A stretch of 64,000 nt of DNA from Thermoplasmata archaeon (GCA_020696365.1 JAEHCM010000005.1:62001-126000); one strand, 5' to 3'. Counted from the first letter of the stretch, positions 18,063-30,352 are shown. Numbers and translations are program-made. Notes: generated from the sequence alone by a model not told the origin.

Positions 18063-20291
18063 ATGTTTGGCAAGAAACTGCTAAAAGGATATCTTGTTGA
18101 GAGAGACGGAACTCTTCTGAAGGAATTCATCTTCAATCCCAAAGCCGAGGGAACCTGGGAAGACGTCAAGGCGGCGATCTCCGGAAAAGGAGACCTTGCC
18201 GCGCTGGGCGCATTCGAAGTGGGCAGGTTCGCTGGCACAGTCGTGGTCGGGGGGAAGATGCATTTCATAGTGATCGGCAAGGATGTCGCCGGGGACGACG
18301 AGGTGACCTTCTTCCGCGAGATGCTCAACTCGGTAGAGAAAACTCTCGATGCTGCGATAGAGGAGAAGATATCAGCAGCCAGAGAAGCAGAGGAGAAGGC
18401 GAGGGACGAGCAGGCGAAGACGAAAGACGCAGTTGCTGCCATGGAGGCCGAGAGAGGCGAGTTCGAGAACGAGGCTGACGAACTCGATAAGCTCAGGGAG
18501 GAGCTCGAGAACCTGAGGAACGAGACATCGAAGTGGCAGGAGGAGCTCAAGGACTTCGAGAGCAAAGTGAGCGACAGACACATGCAGATCAACGAGAGGG
18601 TCACCCTGCTGCTGGAGAGGGAGCAGGCCCTTCTCAGGAATCAGAAAGCCTTCGATGTGGCAACGGGTGCCAAGCGAGACATGATCCGAAGTATGCAGGA
18701 GCATATCGCCAATCAAGTTGGGGAGTACGAGACGGGCTTAGGCAAGCTCGCCAAGGAGCGTACGGCCGTCCAGGAGGAAAGAGTCAAGCTGGAAGACGAC
18801 CTCGCGAGATTCGCTGCCGATAAGGATGAGTGGCAGAAGCAGGTGGAGGAGGTCCAGGTCCGCATCAAGAGCCTCGACCGGGACAGGAATGAGCTGAAGG
18901 CAGCCAAAAGCGAGCTCGACGCCAAGGAGGGCTCCCTGAGGAGCTTCGAGGCGCAGCTCGATGTCAGGAAGAGGGACCTCGAGGTGTCGATGAAGGATTT
19001 CGACAATGAGAAGGCGGACTTCTCCGGGGAGACCGAGCAGATGCGGGTGGACCTGAAGGACCTTGAGAGGCAGCTCGAAGAGAGGGAGAAGGGCATCTCC
19101 GAGAGCGAGGATAGGATACGAACCGGCGATGAGGAATCCGAGAGACTGAGAGCCGAGTTGGAAGGACGCGCAAAAGACCTCTCCGACAAGGGGACCGATG
19201 TCGAAGACCGCGAGAAGGCGCTCGAGAACGGCCGACACGAGCTCGACACCAGACGCGGCCAGGTCGAGGCGAACGCGGAGACGCAACAGGCGGAACTCTC
19301 CACACTCCTGGCCAACATAGGGAAGGAGAACGAAGACCTCCAGTCAAAGACGAAGGCGCTCGATGACCTCGATGTGCAACTCAAGGAGCGGGAGTCGAAG
19401 ATTCTCGACGACGAAGAGCGCGTCGAATCCCTCCTCAGAGATCTCGACAAGCGGGAGAAGGAGATCGTGAAGATGGAATCCGCCCTCGAGGAGAAGGAGG
19501 CTTCGGAGCAGGCCGAGAACCTGAGCCTCCAGGACAAGCAGGGCGCCTTAGAGCAGAGGGAGAGGGAGATGCAGGCAACGGCTGCCGAGCTGGAGGAGCT
19601 CAAGGCGGGCATGGCGTCCAGGGAGGACGATTTCGCGAGACAGACCGCGGAGCTGGAGGCGGCGAAGGCTGCGACGGCGTCCTTGCAGACGCAGATGCAG
19701 GAGCTGGAGACGAACCTCAGCGAGAGGGATGAGAGCCTGCGCTCCGCGAAGGAGGATCTTGAAAGGCGCGAGAAGGCGCTCAGCTCGATGCAGGTCGAAT
19801 CGGACGAGCGGGACAAGGTGCTGGCCGAGAAGGAAAGTGCCATCCAGGAGGAGAGCGAGCGCATCAAGGCGCAGGTCGAAGGCGAGATGGCGCGGTTCGA
19901 GCAGGAGAGGAAGGCCTTCGGCGACAATAACCTGCAGCTGGAATCGAGGGAGAAGCAGCTGGCGGAGACCGAAGCGTCACTCGTCAGGAAACAGGCGGAG
20001 ATCGAGGAGCGCGAGTCCGAGTTCACCAGGAAGCTGGAGGAGATGGACAGGAAGAGGGCCAGTCTCGAGGAGGAGACGGACAAGCTAGCCCAGGAGAAGG
20101 GCAAGGTCGAGACCATGCGCGACGGTCTGGAGAAGCGGAGGCAGGTAGTGAGCGACCAGGCCGACAGCATCTCCGAGATCACCAAGAGGATAGAGGCGCT
20201 CAGGGCGCGTTCACGCAGGACGACGGGGGAGCAGAAGGCCGAGGCGGGCTCCGAGAAGCCCGACTCAGACGATAGCGAAAACCGTCAATGA
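18063..20291 (+). CDS. Long coiled-coil protein with globular N-terminal domain
   Basis: The 742-residue protein has a globular head of about 100 residues (starting MFGKKLLKGYLVERDGTLLKEF). Then comes about 600 residues of almost unbroken heptad-rich coiled coil, dominated by E, K, L, R and D, and a charged tail. The head may be a longin/roadblock-like alpha-beta fold, but I cannot name the family. There is no ATPase head, so it is not an SMC or Rad50. A structural or scaffolding role is inference. A GTG at 18054 is an alternative start. The convergent neighbour 18 bp away is a kinase-like protein. Confidence 0.85.
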   Translation: MFGKKLLKGYLVERDGTLLKEFIFNPKAEGTWEDVKAAISGKGDLAALGAFEVGRFAGTVVVGGKMHFIVIGKDVAGDDEVTFFREMLNSVEKTLDAAIEEKISAAREAEEKARDEQAKTKDAVAAMEAERGEFENEADELDKLREELENLRNETSKWQEELKDFESKVSDRHMQINERVTLLLEREQALLRNQKAFDVATGAKRDMIRSMQEHIANQVGEYETGLGKLAKERTAVQEERVKLEDDLARFAADKDEWQKQVEEVQVRIKSLDRDRNELKAAKSELDAKEGSLRSFEAQLDVRKRDLEVSMKDFDNEKADFSGETEQMRVDLKDLERQLEEREKGISESEDRIRTGDEESERLRAELEGRAKDLSDKGTDVEDREKALENGRHELDTRRGQVEANAETQQAELSTLLANIGKENEDLQSKTKALDDLDVQLKERESKILDDEERVESLLRDLDKREKEIVKMESALEEKEASEQAENLSLQDKQGALEQREREMQATAAELEELKAGMASREDDFARQTAELEAAKAATASLQTQMQELETNLSERDESLRSAKEDLERREKALSSMQVESDERDKVLAEKESAIQEESERIKAQVEGEMARFEQERKAFGDNNLQLESREKQLAETEASLVRKQAEIEERESEFTRKLEEMDRKRASLEEETDKLAQEKGKVETMRDGLEKRRQVVSDQADSISEITKRIEALRARSRRTTGEQKAEAGSEKPDSDDSENRQ

Positions 20292-20308
20292 TACAAGCCT
20301 GACAATCA

Positions 20309-21040
20309 TCACGCCAACCGAGGCCAAGCCTGCTCCAGCCTATTGGCGGCATCCGCGAAGGTCCTTCTGAAGAGCGGCTTTGTAACAGTGGACATTCGCA
20401 ACTGTTGGGCCACGTAAGGTCTCACGCTCTCCATGGCCTCCATCCCGGATTCGGACTCGTAAGTCTCCAGCAACCTCATGCATAGGTCGAACTTGATAGG
20501 TGTGAAGAGCGGCTCGCTGCCGAGCATGGAGGATATGAGGCATCCTAGGTCTTCGAGCGGGTCCCCGACGGAAACGTCCTCGAGATCCACTCCGAACACC
20601 CTCCCATCGGCCATCACGAAGTTGGCCAGCTCGGCGTCCGTCATAATCAACGATTGCCCGTTCCTGGAGAGTCGCGCGTGGAACTCCGCTAGCCATACTG
20701 CGAGTTTCTCCGCGGCCTCGGTGCTGAACATATGATTGATCAGCGAGTCGCATCTCTCCCCGGCTATGTATTCGAGGACCAGATAATCCCCCGAACGGTA
20801 CAATGGGAAGGGCACGTCCAGCCCAATTCGTCTGGCCTCAGATAGGATGTCGAACTCGTGCTCCCCTCTCCCGCTCAGGGACCTCTTGAGTACCACTGGA
20901 CGCACGTCGGTCTCGACGACCCAGACCCTGTTCCTCTTGCTGGGTATGAGCGTCTCGTTGACAAGGACCACTCTCTGGTTCAAGGCATGTCTCAACGCGT
21001 CCCAGCCCGGAGCGTCCAAGGTCGTCAGGTCGGGTGCCAT
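20309..21040 (-). CDS. Protein-kinase-fold (RIO/Bud32/APH-like) protein
   Basis: The 243-residue protein matches the kinase-like fold. It has an N-lobe lysine in VVLKRSLSGRGEHEFD, a hinge YLVLEYIAGE, a catalytic-loop remnant MTDAELANF and a metal-binding segment VFGVDLEDVSVGDPLEDLG. The usual His in HxDxxxxN is Met-Thr here but the Asp and Asn remain, so activity is plausible. The substrate is unknown. ATG at 21040 follows a GGGGGAG site. It faces the coiled-coil gene. Confidence 0.78.
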   Translation of the reverse strand: MAPDLTTLDAPGWDALRHALNQRVVLVNETLIPSKRNRVWVVETDVRPVVLKRSLSGRGEHEFDILSEARRIGLDVPFPLYRSGDYLVLEYIAGERCDSLINHMFSTEAAEKLAVWLAEFHARLSRNGQSLIMTDAELANFVMADGRVFGVDLEDVSVGDPLEDLGCLISSMLGSEPLFTPIKFDLCMRLLETYESESGMEAMESVRPYVAQQLRMSTVTKPLFRRTFADAANRLEQAWPRLA

Positions 21041-21100
21041 CACTCCCCCTTATGGATCATCTGGCGATAAGTATTCTATGCTAAGATGGGACGAACGCCG

Positions 21101-21979
21101 TCATCGGGAGCCCTCGATTCCCTGCCCCGCCCCGTTCTTCCATGTCGAGGAATCTGCCCTCAGGGTGTCCAGGAGCTCCTTCGTCAGCCGGAGCGCCTCG
21201 TCGAGGTCCTCCTTGTGGAGTGCACTCATCGCACTCTTCATCGTCAACATGTGCTTCGATGTATCGGCACCCCAGCTTTTCGCCTCTACGATGAGGTTCC
21301 GCGCCTTCCCCAGCTCCCTCCGCACAAGCTGGGGGATGCTCGGGGACATCATGTCCTCCGTCTGCTTGGCAAGGGCGGACACCAGGGGCCAATCGCCCTC
21401 CCTGCAGGCCTCCCATGCACAGCTCATGAGGCGACGCATACGTGCCGTGTCGTCTCCGAGCGCGCTCACATCCGTGATCAGAAGCTCGATCTCCTCCAGG
21501 AGCCGCGCCGACCCGGTGAACCCATTCATCGCTTCGGCATAGAGCAGGTCGCGGGATCTAGCTCTGGGCTTCAACATGGACAGGTTGTCGAACCTCTGGG
21601 GCGTAACGAACGGCTCCCTTTCGTCGACCGCCTCTGCCGGAGCCTCTTCGATCCTGGCATCATCTCCGTCCGGAGAGAGAGGGACGTCCGAGAATATCGC
21701 GCCACAGAACGGACAGTACGCATCCGACGCGTTCACCATCATGTCACAGGAGGTGCACTGGTACTGGACCGTCGGCGCCCCCGCCCCTCCGTTCTTGGGA
21801 ACGAAGGTCGTCTGGGGTTCGACCGACATCGATGGCGTGTTTGGATAGGACCTCGACGGAGAATGGGTTGAAACCGGGGAGTGCGCAGGGTCGGATGGTA
21901 TTGAGCGGAGCGTTCTCTGGAAGCGAGGCCTCGACTTGTCGCGCTGGTTGTTGTTCCTGCCCACGGGTTTTCCCTGCAT
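21101..21979 (-). CDS. Zinc-ribbon protein with helical C-terminus
   Basis: The 292-residue protein has a basic, disordered N-terminus (about 1-75). A four-cysteine zinc ribbon follows (YQCTSCDMMVNASDAYCPFC, about 78-97), then an all-helical C-terminal region of about 170 residues. I do not recognise the C-terminal domain. The ribbon-plus-helix layout is common among lineage-specific archaeal proteins of unknown function; a second zinc-ribbon protein is at 41.2 kb but shares only the ribbon. It lies downstream of the ligA-polX pair in the same direction, 57 bp from the ligA side of the next operon. Confidence 0.75.
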   Translation of the reverse strand: MQGKPVGRNNNQRDKSRPRFQRTLRSIPSDPAHSPVSTHSPSRSYPNTPSMSVEPQTTFVPKNGGAGAPTVQYQCTSCDMMVNASDAYCPFCGAIFSDVPLSPDGDDARIEEAPAEAVDEREPFVTPQRFDNLSMLKPRARSRDLLYAEAMNGFTGSARLLEEIELLITDVSALGDDTARMRRLMSCAWEACREGDWPLVSALAKQTEDMMSPSIPQLVRRELGKARNLIVEAKSWGADTSKHMLTMKSAMSALHKEDLDEALRLTKELLDTLRADSSTWKNGAGQGIEGSR

Positions 21980-22095
21980 CTCTCGTTCTCACTCTCACTG
22001 AATGTTCGGTACGTATACACTGGCACGCGAGGGTATTTGAATGATGGTCCATGGCTATCACGAGATGCAATAATCCATGAGGGACGGGCTGCGTC

Positions 22096-25823
<3,728 letters not shown>

Positions 25824-26019
25824 CCTTTCTCACACGCTGGCCACCTGATTTCCTTGGCCCCGAATAATGCTTTCCATAGAGCATGGAAGTCCGAGCGGGA
25901 TTGGCCATCGAATCAGCGTCGCAGAACCACATTGCCTTGATGGCTTGAGAAGCGCCCAAATGGCCAACTTATGTTTTCCAGAAATCCGTGTGCTGGCATG
26001 TGCTGACCCGACGAGACTT

Positions 26020-26037
26020 TATACCATAGATGGTATA
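26020..26037. promoter_or_regulatory. Perfect palindrome overlapping the TATA box
   Basis: TATACCATAGATGGTATA is an 18-bp perfect inverted repeat that includes part of the TATA box (CTTTATA, 26017-26023) of the gene starting at 26064. A protein bound here would block TBP. It is a likely operator, probably for the winged-helix protein encoded just downstream. Confidence 0.7.
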
Positions 26038-26039
26038 AT

Positions 26040-26057
26040 CATACCAACGGAGGTATG
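26040..26057. promoter_or_regulatory. Second inverted repeat with the same half-site
   Basis: CATACC, six bases, GGTATG repeats the ACC/GGT half-sites of the palindrome at 26020. It overlaps the expected transcription start and contains the ribosome site GGAGG. The two sites are 20 bp apart centre to centre, close to two helical turns, which suits binding of two dimers on one DNA face. Confidence 0.6.
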
Positions 26058-26063
26058 AAAACG

Positions 26064-26648
26064 GTGATAAACCAAGAGCTGCTCGCAGTGCTGGCTAGAC
26101 GAGGAAGGATCGAGCTGATCCGCACACTCAAGTCGTTCCATGACAGAGACTTCACGATAAACGAGCTATCCCGCGTCTCGGGGATTCCCACGATGACCAC
26201 ATGGAGGGCGGTGAACGAGTTCAAGGCCATGGGAATCGTGAAGGTAAGGAAGGTCGGGAATGCTAAGGCGGTGAAGATTACCCGCGACCAGGGAAAGCTG
26301 AGACTTCTGAGGCTGGTCGAGGACACAGACCCTCAGAAGGCAGCCGCCAAGGAATTCGCATCAGGCGTCTCAGAGCTGGAATGGGGCGTCCAGTGCCGGC
26401 TCTTCGGGTCCATAGGCAAGGGAGAACATCTGCCAGGAGATGAGGTTGACATCGCAGTCGTCTTCGACGATCAGAAAATATCGGAATATGAGGCAAAGGC
26501 CGCCTCCCAGGTGATCGCCTCCGAGATAAGGAGGGAGACGAATGTGACAATCGTGCCGCTATGCTTATCCGTCCGAGACATGGGAAGGAAGGGAGGGCTG
26601 GCCGCCGAGCTCAGAGACAAGGAGATAATATGGTCGCGAGAGGCCTGA
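26064..26648 (+). CDS. Winged-helix/MNT-type nucleotidyltransferase fusion
   Basis: The 194-residue protein has an N-terminal winged helix (about 1-75, with INELSRVSGIPTMTTWRAVNEF as recognition region). It is fused to a nucleotidyltransferase fold (about 100-190) with a G-S-x-G-K-G ... D-E-V-D-I metal motif. MNT proteins are often antitoxins or AMPylating enzymes; here the HTH makes it a likely self-repressor. I prefer the GTG at 26064, ten bases after GGAGG (26049-26053). The ATG at 26055 is only one base from that site. No HEPN partner gene is next to it. The promoter carries two palindromes with shared half-sites. Confidence 0.8.
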   Translation: MINQELLAVLARRGRIELIRTLKSFHDRDFTINELSRVSGIPTMTTWRAVNEFKAMGIVKVRKVGNAKAVKITRDQGKLRLLRLVEDTDPQKAAAKEFASGVSELEWGVQCRLFGSIGKGEHLPGDEVDIAVVFDDQKISEYEAKAASQVIASEIRRETNVTIVPLCLSVRDMGRKGGLAAELRDKEIIWSREA

Positions 26649-26678
26649 ATGCGCTTGGAATTCAGGGTGACCGCTTCA

Positions 26679-27722
26679 TTATGATTTGATTCTGGAGAAG
26701 AAATCGTAGACGAGGCTTGCTATCTTCGCTTCGGCCAGGACCGCATTCTGGCCCTCCTGCACGTTCCTGAAGAAGCAGCACAGGACTACATGGGAGTTCG
26801 AGGAGACGTAGATCACGCCAGCGTTGGCGACGGAGAAAGCGGTGTCTCCGGACTTCAACGCAACAGGGATTTCTGGCGAGATGAGATAGGACATCGACGC
26901 AGCACTCTGCTGCCTCATCAGCAGCGACAGCATCATCTCACACGCTTTGGGAGATACGACATCGTGCCTCACAATCTTCTCGAGGAGCACACCGACCTCC
27001 CTGGGCGTTCCGAAATTGTCAAAAACCTCGTCGTAGATGCGCTGGGTCTTGATTCGCTTCTGGGCCCTGACACCGTAGATGCTCTCGTACTTCTTCCTGA
27101 ACTCCTCGATCGAGAGGTTAGCCGCCTCTCTCTCGGTCTCGTTCAAGGCGTTCATCCGCTCGATGTCCGAGAGACCCTTCCATTTCCGCGCGGCCTCCAG
27201 TATGGACAGGTCCTTGTAGGGGCCGTATCCCATCGACATCAGGAAGCTCTCGCGGTAGGGCATGTAAATCGACGTTCTGGCTAGACCTAGATCGCGAATC
27301 AACATGTTGACGCGCTGGATACCTATCCTCTTCCAGAGCATCTCGGAGGCCGTGTTGTCAGTTCCTATGATCATCATGGCGAGGAGGTCGCGAACGGTCG
27401 GCTTCAGACCGGGCTGCATGTACTGGAGAAGGCCCTCCCCGATGCAGTAATGGTGAGTTTCGAGCTCGATCCTCTCATCCATGGATATCATGCCAGCATC
27501 GATCTGCCGGTATGTCTCGACCATGACGGCCAGCTTGAAGACGCCGCCGAGCGGGAATATCTTGTCGGCGTCGATCGCGATGGACTTATCCGACTCGATG
27601 TGCTTCATGTAGAGCCCCATCTGGCCCTGAGTCTCCTTCGAGGCCTTCACTATCTCAGACCTCAGCTTCGCAAGCTCAGGAGATAGCGCTGATTTCCTCT
27701 TCCGCTCTTGAGTCAATGTCAC
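26679..27722 (-). CDS. Class A beta-lactamase-fold protein lacking the catalytic serine
   Basis: This protein of 347 residues aligns with the serine beta-lactamase/transpeptidase fold. It has a SxxK-type helix (FPLGGVFKLAVM), an SDN-like loop (IIGTDNTASEML) and a KSG strand (ALKSGDTAF). The serine of SxxK is replaced by glycine (codon 27543-27545, GGC), and the SDN serine is threonine, so hydrolysis by the usual mechanism is not possible. I see no signal peptide, which is also unusual. The start is uncertain: GTG 27722 has a nearby GAGAGG; TTG 27764 is an upstream alternative. A binding or regulatory role is inference. Confidence 0.75.
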   Translation of the reverse strand: MTLTQERKRKSALSPELAKLRSEIVKASKETQGQMGLYMKHIESDKSIAIDADKIFPLGGVFKLAVMVETYRQIDAGMISMDERIELETHHYCIGEGLLQYMQPGLKPTVRDLLAMMIIGTDNTASEMLWKRIGIQRVNMLIRDLGLARTSIYMPYRESFLMSMGYGPYKDLSILEAARKWKGLSDIERMNALNETEREAANLSIEEFRKKYESIYGVRAQKRIKTQRIYDEVFDNFGTPREVGVLLEKIVRHDVVSPKACEMMLSLLMRQQSAASMSYLISPEIPVALKSGDTAFSVANAGVIYVSSNSHVVLCCFFRNVQEGQNAVLAEAKIASLVYDFFSRIKS

Positions 27723-27751
27723 AACCCTCTCTACGACGCGCCGAATGATCA

Positions 27752-27785
27752 CTGGGCATCTCAAGTCCTGCGATGGAATGCCCAG
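27752..27785. promoter_or_regulatory. Inverted repeat in the leader of the beta-lactamase-like gene
   Basis: CTGGGCAT (27752-27759) is repeated inverted as ATGCCCAG (27778-27785). It lies just downstream of a minus-strand TATA-like CATATAC near 27811-27817, so it spans the expected start of transcription. It may be an operator or a leader hairpin. A small hairpin GAGCG-CTT-CGCTC follows at 27818-27830. Confidence 0.5.
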
Positions 27786-28077
27786 CTGCCCCGGAAAGCA
27801 TCGGTCTGTCAGTATATGAGCGCTTCGCTCGTCCTACAGGTGGTTGTGCGAACATCTGCCAGGCAAGGGCCGTCTCGGTCTTGAAGGAATGACAAAGAGA
27901 AGGGGGCGGAGACTGAAAGAAGGCCTCGGAACCCGTCATATGGGGGAAATGGGGGGGAGGTGTGGCTGAACCGGGTTCCAAGCGGAAAAGGTGTGTTCCC
28001 TCTTCCAATCTCTGAGCAATAGACCGGCTTGGAGCATTCATATAGGTGTTGTCCTGAGAATCAACGCTGATAATACG
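27786..28077. other. Intergenic region at the island edge
   Basis: These 292 bp hold the hairpin at 27818-27830 and a purine-rich stretch at about 27890-27960. I see no gene, tRNA or terminator-like T run. It separates the chromosomal beta-lactamase-like gene from the integrase and may contain the left boundary of the accessory island. Confidence 0.4.
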
Positions 28078-29214
28078 TCAAGCATAGCCAGCTAGTTCAT
28101 TTCGTGGAGTCAATTTCGGGGAATTAGTGCTCGGGGACTGACGAAACGCCTCTAATACTTCAGTCCTAGCATCGTCTTCGTTCTTCCGGCAATAGTGTCT
28201 CTCAGTGGTGTTGGTCGATCCATGTCCTAGCATCAACGATACGGTCTGTATGTCCACCCCTCGGTCAAGCAGCATCTGGCCGTATGTTCTCCTCAGCCCA
28301 TGCGGGGAGAACTGCACGCCTGTCTTTTCCATTATCCGTTTGGTCCACGAGTTTATCAGAGTGGCGCCAACGGGTTTGGTGTGGTCCTTCATGGCGAACA
28401 CTAGAGGCACGGCCTCCAGTACGCCCTTCTTCGCCATCACGGTCTCCCTCTCTCTGAGGTATCGCTTGGCGATGGGGCTCATGCCGTCCGGGACGGGTAG
28501 GATTCGCTTTTTCCCATACGATTTCTCACCCTTCGGGTGCCGTACCTTGAAGGTCCAGTTACGAACATTCAAGTCCTCATAGTGTGCGTTGACCAGCTCG
28601 GATGTTCGCACCCCGGTATAGGCGAACATGCCGAGACAGAACGACGCACATTCACCCGTCCAGCCCGGGATATCCTTCGCGGCGGCGAGAACGATCTCCA
28701 AGTCCTCTGGGCTCAATGAGCCTTTACGCTCGGAGTCTGCCTTGGGGAATACATGGGGCTGTTGTGCCTTCAACTTACTAAGAACACCGTTCCCGACGAA
28801 CTCCAGTAGCTTCTTGAGTATGCTCAGGCGTTGTTTCTGTGTCGCATGTGACAACCCTCTGGCCCTCATGCCGGCCATGATAGCCAGGACTTCGCGTTCT
28901 CCCCAGTTCTCAGGGGATGCATTCAGGCTTGGGTCTCTCTCACGCAGCTCTGCATACTCGCGGTCAATCACTCTGAGCGTTGACCGTCGGACTCTGCACG
29001 TCGTCTGTTCGTAATATGCTTCATGCACGGTCATGTATTTCCCTATCCATGTTCTCAGAGGGTATCGGCCCAACGACCTCGCCCCCCGCTTCCGTCCTGG
29101 TTTCTTGCGTTTCTTCCGTTTCCCACTGAGGTTGACACCATTGCGACCTTGCCGAGTCGCATGGTTTCCCTCGGTAGGGGTATTGGCAGGAGGTAACGTA
29201 AATCTATCGGACAT
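28078..29214 (-). CDS. Tyrosine recombinase/integrase
   Basis: The 378-residue protein has a very basic N-terminus (about 25-60, KRKKRKKPGRKRG) and a SAM-like core-binding domain (about 70-170). The catalytic domain carries the tyrosine recombinase residues: Arg in YTGVRTSEL, His-x-x-Arg in HGLRRTYG, His in LGHGSTNT and Tyr in RHYC. It cuts and rejoins DNA at specific sites and is the likely integrase of this island. It is downstream of the serine recombinase in the same direction, 19 bp apart. Confidence 0.93.
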   Translation of the reverse strand: MSDRFTLPPANTPTEGNHATRQGRNGVNLSGKRKKRKKPGRKRGARSLGRYPLRTWIGKYMTVHEAYYEQTTCRVRRSTLRVIDREYAELRERDPSLNASPENWGEREVLAIMAGMRARGLSHATQKQRLSILKKLLEFVGNGVLSKLKAQQPHVFPKADSERKGSLSPEDLEIVLAAAKDIPGWTGECASFCLGMFAYTGVRTSELVNAHYEDLNVRNWTFKVRHPKGEKSYGKKRILPVPDGMSPIAKRYLRERETVMAKKGVLEAVPLVFAMKDHTKPVGATLINSWTKRIMEKTGVQFSPHGLRRTYGQMLLDRGVDIQTVSLMLGHGSTNTTERHYCRKNEDDARTEVLEAFRQSPSTNSPKLTPRNELAGYA

Positions 29215-29233
29215 TTCTTAGGCCGGGTGAAAC

Positions 29234-29836
29234 TCAAGAGGTTTCACTCTCGCCATTCACCCCCTCGTTTTTTAGACGGTTTAGAATGGTTTGGTGAGAC
29301 ACGCCTAGCTCATCAGCTATCTTCCTATACCCAAGGCCTTGTGCCCTCAATTCGAGGATTCTAGCCCGGTCTACGGCCACTCTAGGGCGACCTAGCCTCT
29401 TACCCTGAGCCTTAGCCCTCTGCAACCCCGCCTTCGTCCTCTCGATTATCAACGACCTCTCAAACTCCGCGATCTCTCCCAGGATGCCGAAGAGTAGCTT
29501 CCCAGTAGGAGTATTCGTTGAGAACGGTTGGTCCGTGCACTCGAACTTGATTCCCCTGCCCTCAAGTTCCGCGATTATCTGCTTGAGGTCCAGGGATGAC
29601 CTCGCGATCCTGTCTATCTTGGTTGTTAGCACCAAGCTGAACCGTCTACCTCGGGCATCACTCAGCATACGCTTGAGTTCAGGACGATTGGTATCCGCAC
29701 CAGATGCCCGGTCCACGTATCGCCCGGAAATGTCCCATCCGCGCTCGTTGGCATAGGCAATCATTCGCATTAGTTGGTTCTGTGGGTCTTGCGAATCATC
29801 AGCTTTGGATACTCTGGCATATATCGCGACTCTCAT
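29234..29836 (-). CDS. Serine recombinase (resolvase/invertase family)
   Basis: The 200-residue protein has the N-terminal resolvase domain. It starts MRVAIYARVSKADD with the nucleophilic Ser of ARVS, and contains TKIDRIARS and the long E helix (LLFGILGEIAEFERSLI). A C-terminal HTH follows (GLGYRKIADELGVSHQTILNRL). It is a small invertase/resolvase-type enzyme of normal size. The 19-bp gap to the tyrosine recombinase suggests one transcript. Possible roles are resolution or inversion within the island. Confidence 0.93.
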   Translation of the reverse strand: MRVAIYARVSKADDSQDPQNQLMRMIAYANERGWDISGRYVDRASGADTNRPELKRMLSDARGRRFSLVLTTKIDRIARSSLDLKQIIAELEGRGIKFECTDQPFSTNTPTGKLLFGILGEIAEFERSLIIERTKAGLQRAKAQGKRLGRPRVAVDRARILELRAQGLGYRKIADELGVSHQTILNRLKNEGVNGESETS

Positions 29837-29869
29837 CTGGTCCCCCCATTTGGCCTACCACCCATGTCC

Positions 29870-30172
29870 TCATCCATACGACAAGTCCTCCTTCGAGGAA
29901 TCATTCGGGTGATAGTCCTGATACGCAAGTTTCGAACACTCTTCCTTGAAGCCTTCCACAACTTCGTTTAGCGCCTCGGAGAATGTCTGCGGCAGAGTGG
30001 CAAGGAGCTTCTCGAGTACTGACTTGTAGAAAGCCGTCGTTCGGCCCTGGAAAGGTGAAGAAAGGGGTTTAGCTCCGGCTTCAATCCGACCCGCTTCAAA
30101 GAATGCTACTTCTTGGAGCTGCGCTTCGGGAGCCGGCGGATGATGAACCCGCCGTTCTTCCAGAAGACGATC
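29870..30172 (-). pseudogene. Open, coding-like frame without a start codon
   Basis: On the minus strand a frame stays open for 100 codons from 30172 to a TGA at 29870. Its amino-acid composition looks like a real protein: short runs read LQEVAFFEAGRIEAG, FYKSVLEKLLATLPQTFSEAL and EVVEGFKEECSKLAYQDYH. No ATG, GTG or TTG lies near its 5' end, and that end overlaps a small gene (30106-30228) in another frame. It may be a decayed gene or the remnant of a longer one disrupted by rearrangement. I do not recognise the family. Confidence 0.3.
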
Positions 30173-30228
30173 TTAACAGGGCCCCATTCCACCCAGTCTC
30201 CACGTTCAACCTTGACCTTCTTCCCCAT
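30106..30228 (-). CDS. Small basic protein, 40 residues
   Basis: This short protein (MGKKVKVERGDWVEWGPVKI ...) is basic and rich in Trp, Val and Lys, ending PKRSSKK. The sequence suggests a small beta-barrel, but no family is recognised. Support comes from a GGTGGT ribosome site just upstream of the ATG at 30228 and a TATA-like CTTTATCTC near 30262-30270. An upstream in-frame ATG at 30318 is less likely because it precedes that TATA element. Confidence 0.55.
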   Translation of the reverse strand: MGKKVKVERGDWVEWGPVKIVFWKNGGFIIRRLPKRSSKK

Positions 30229-30334
30229 GTTGAACCACCTTAATGGCAAGAAGAAAGAGAGATAAAGGGTTTTGGAGTTTCCGGTTGCCTTCCAAAGACG
30301 CGATAAAACGGGCATCATGTACCTAAATCGTCCG

Positions 30335-30352
30335 AGCCAGTCATTTTGGTGG
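30335..30352. repeat. Island direct repeat A, copy 1
   Basis: AGCCAGTCATTTTGGTGG matches 16 of 18 bases with the segment at 31219-31236. The two copies flank the block containing two small membrane-protein genes. A related but gapped sequence (TAGCCAG ... TTTCGTGG) lies at 28085-28107 inside the 3' end of the tyrosine recombinase gene. Confidence 0.5.

Noticed and set aside
18713..20185. 490-codon minus-strand open frame rich in Ser and Leu
   Set aside because: It is the antisense of the Glu/Lys-rich coiled coil, whose codons read as Ser, Leu and Arg on the other strand.
27940..27990. Purine-rich stretch with GGGTTCC as tRNA arm
   Set aside because: Loop consensus fails at position 57 and no cloverleaf can be formed.
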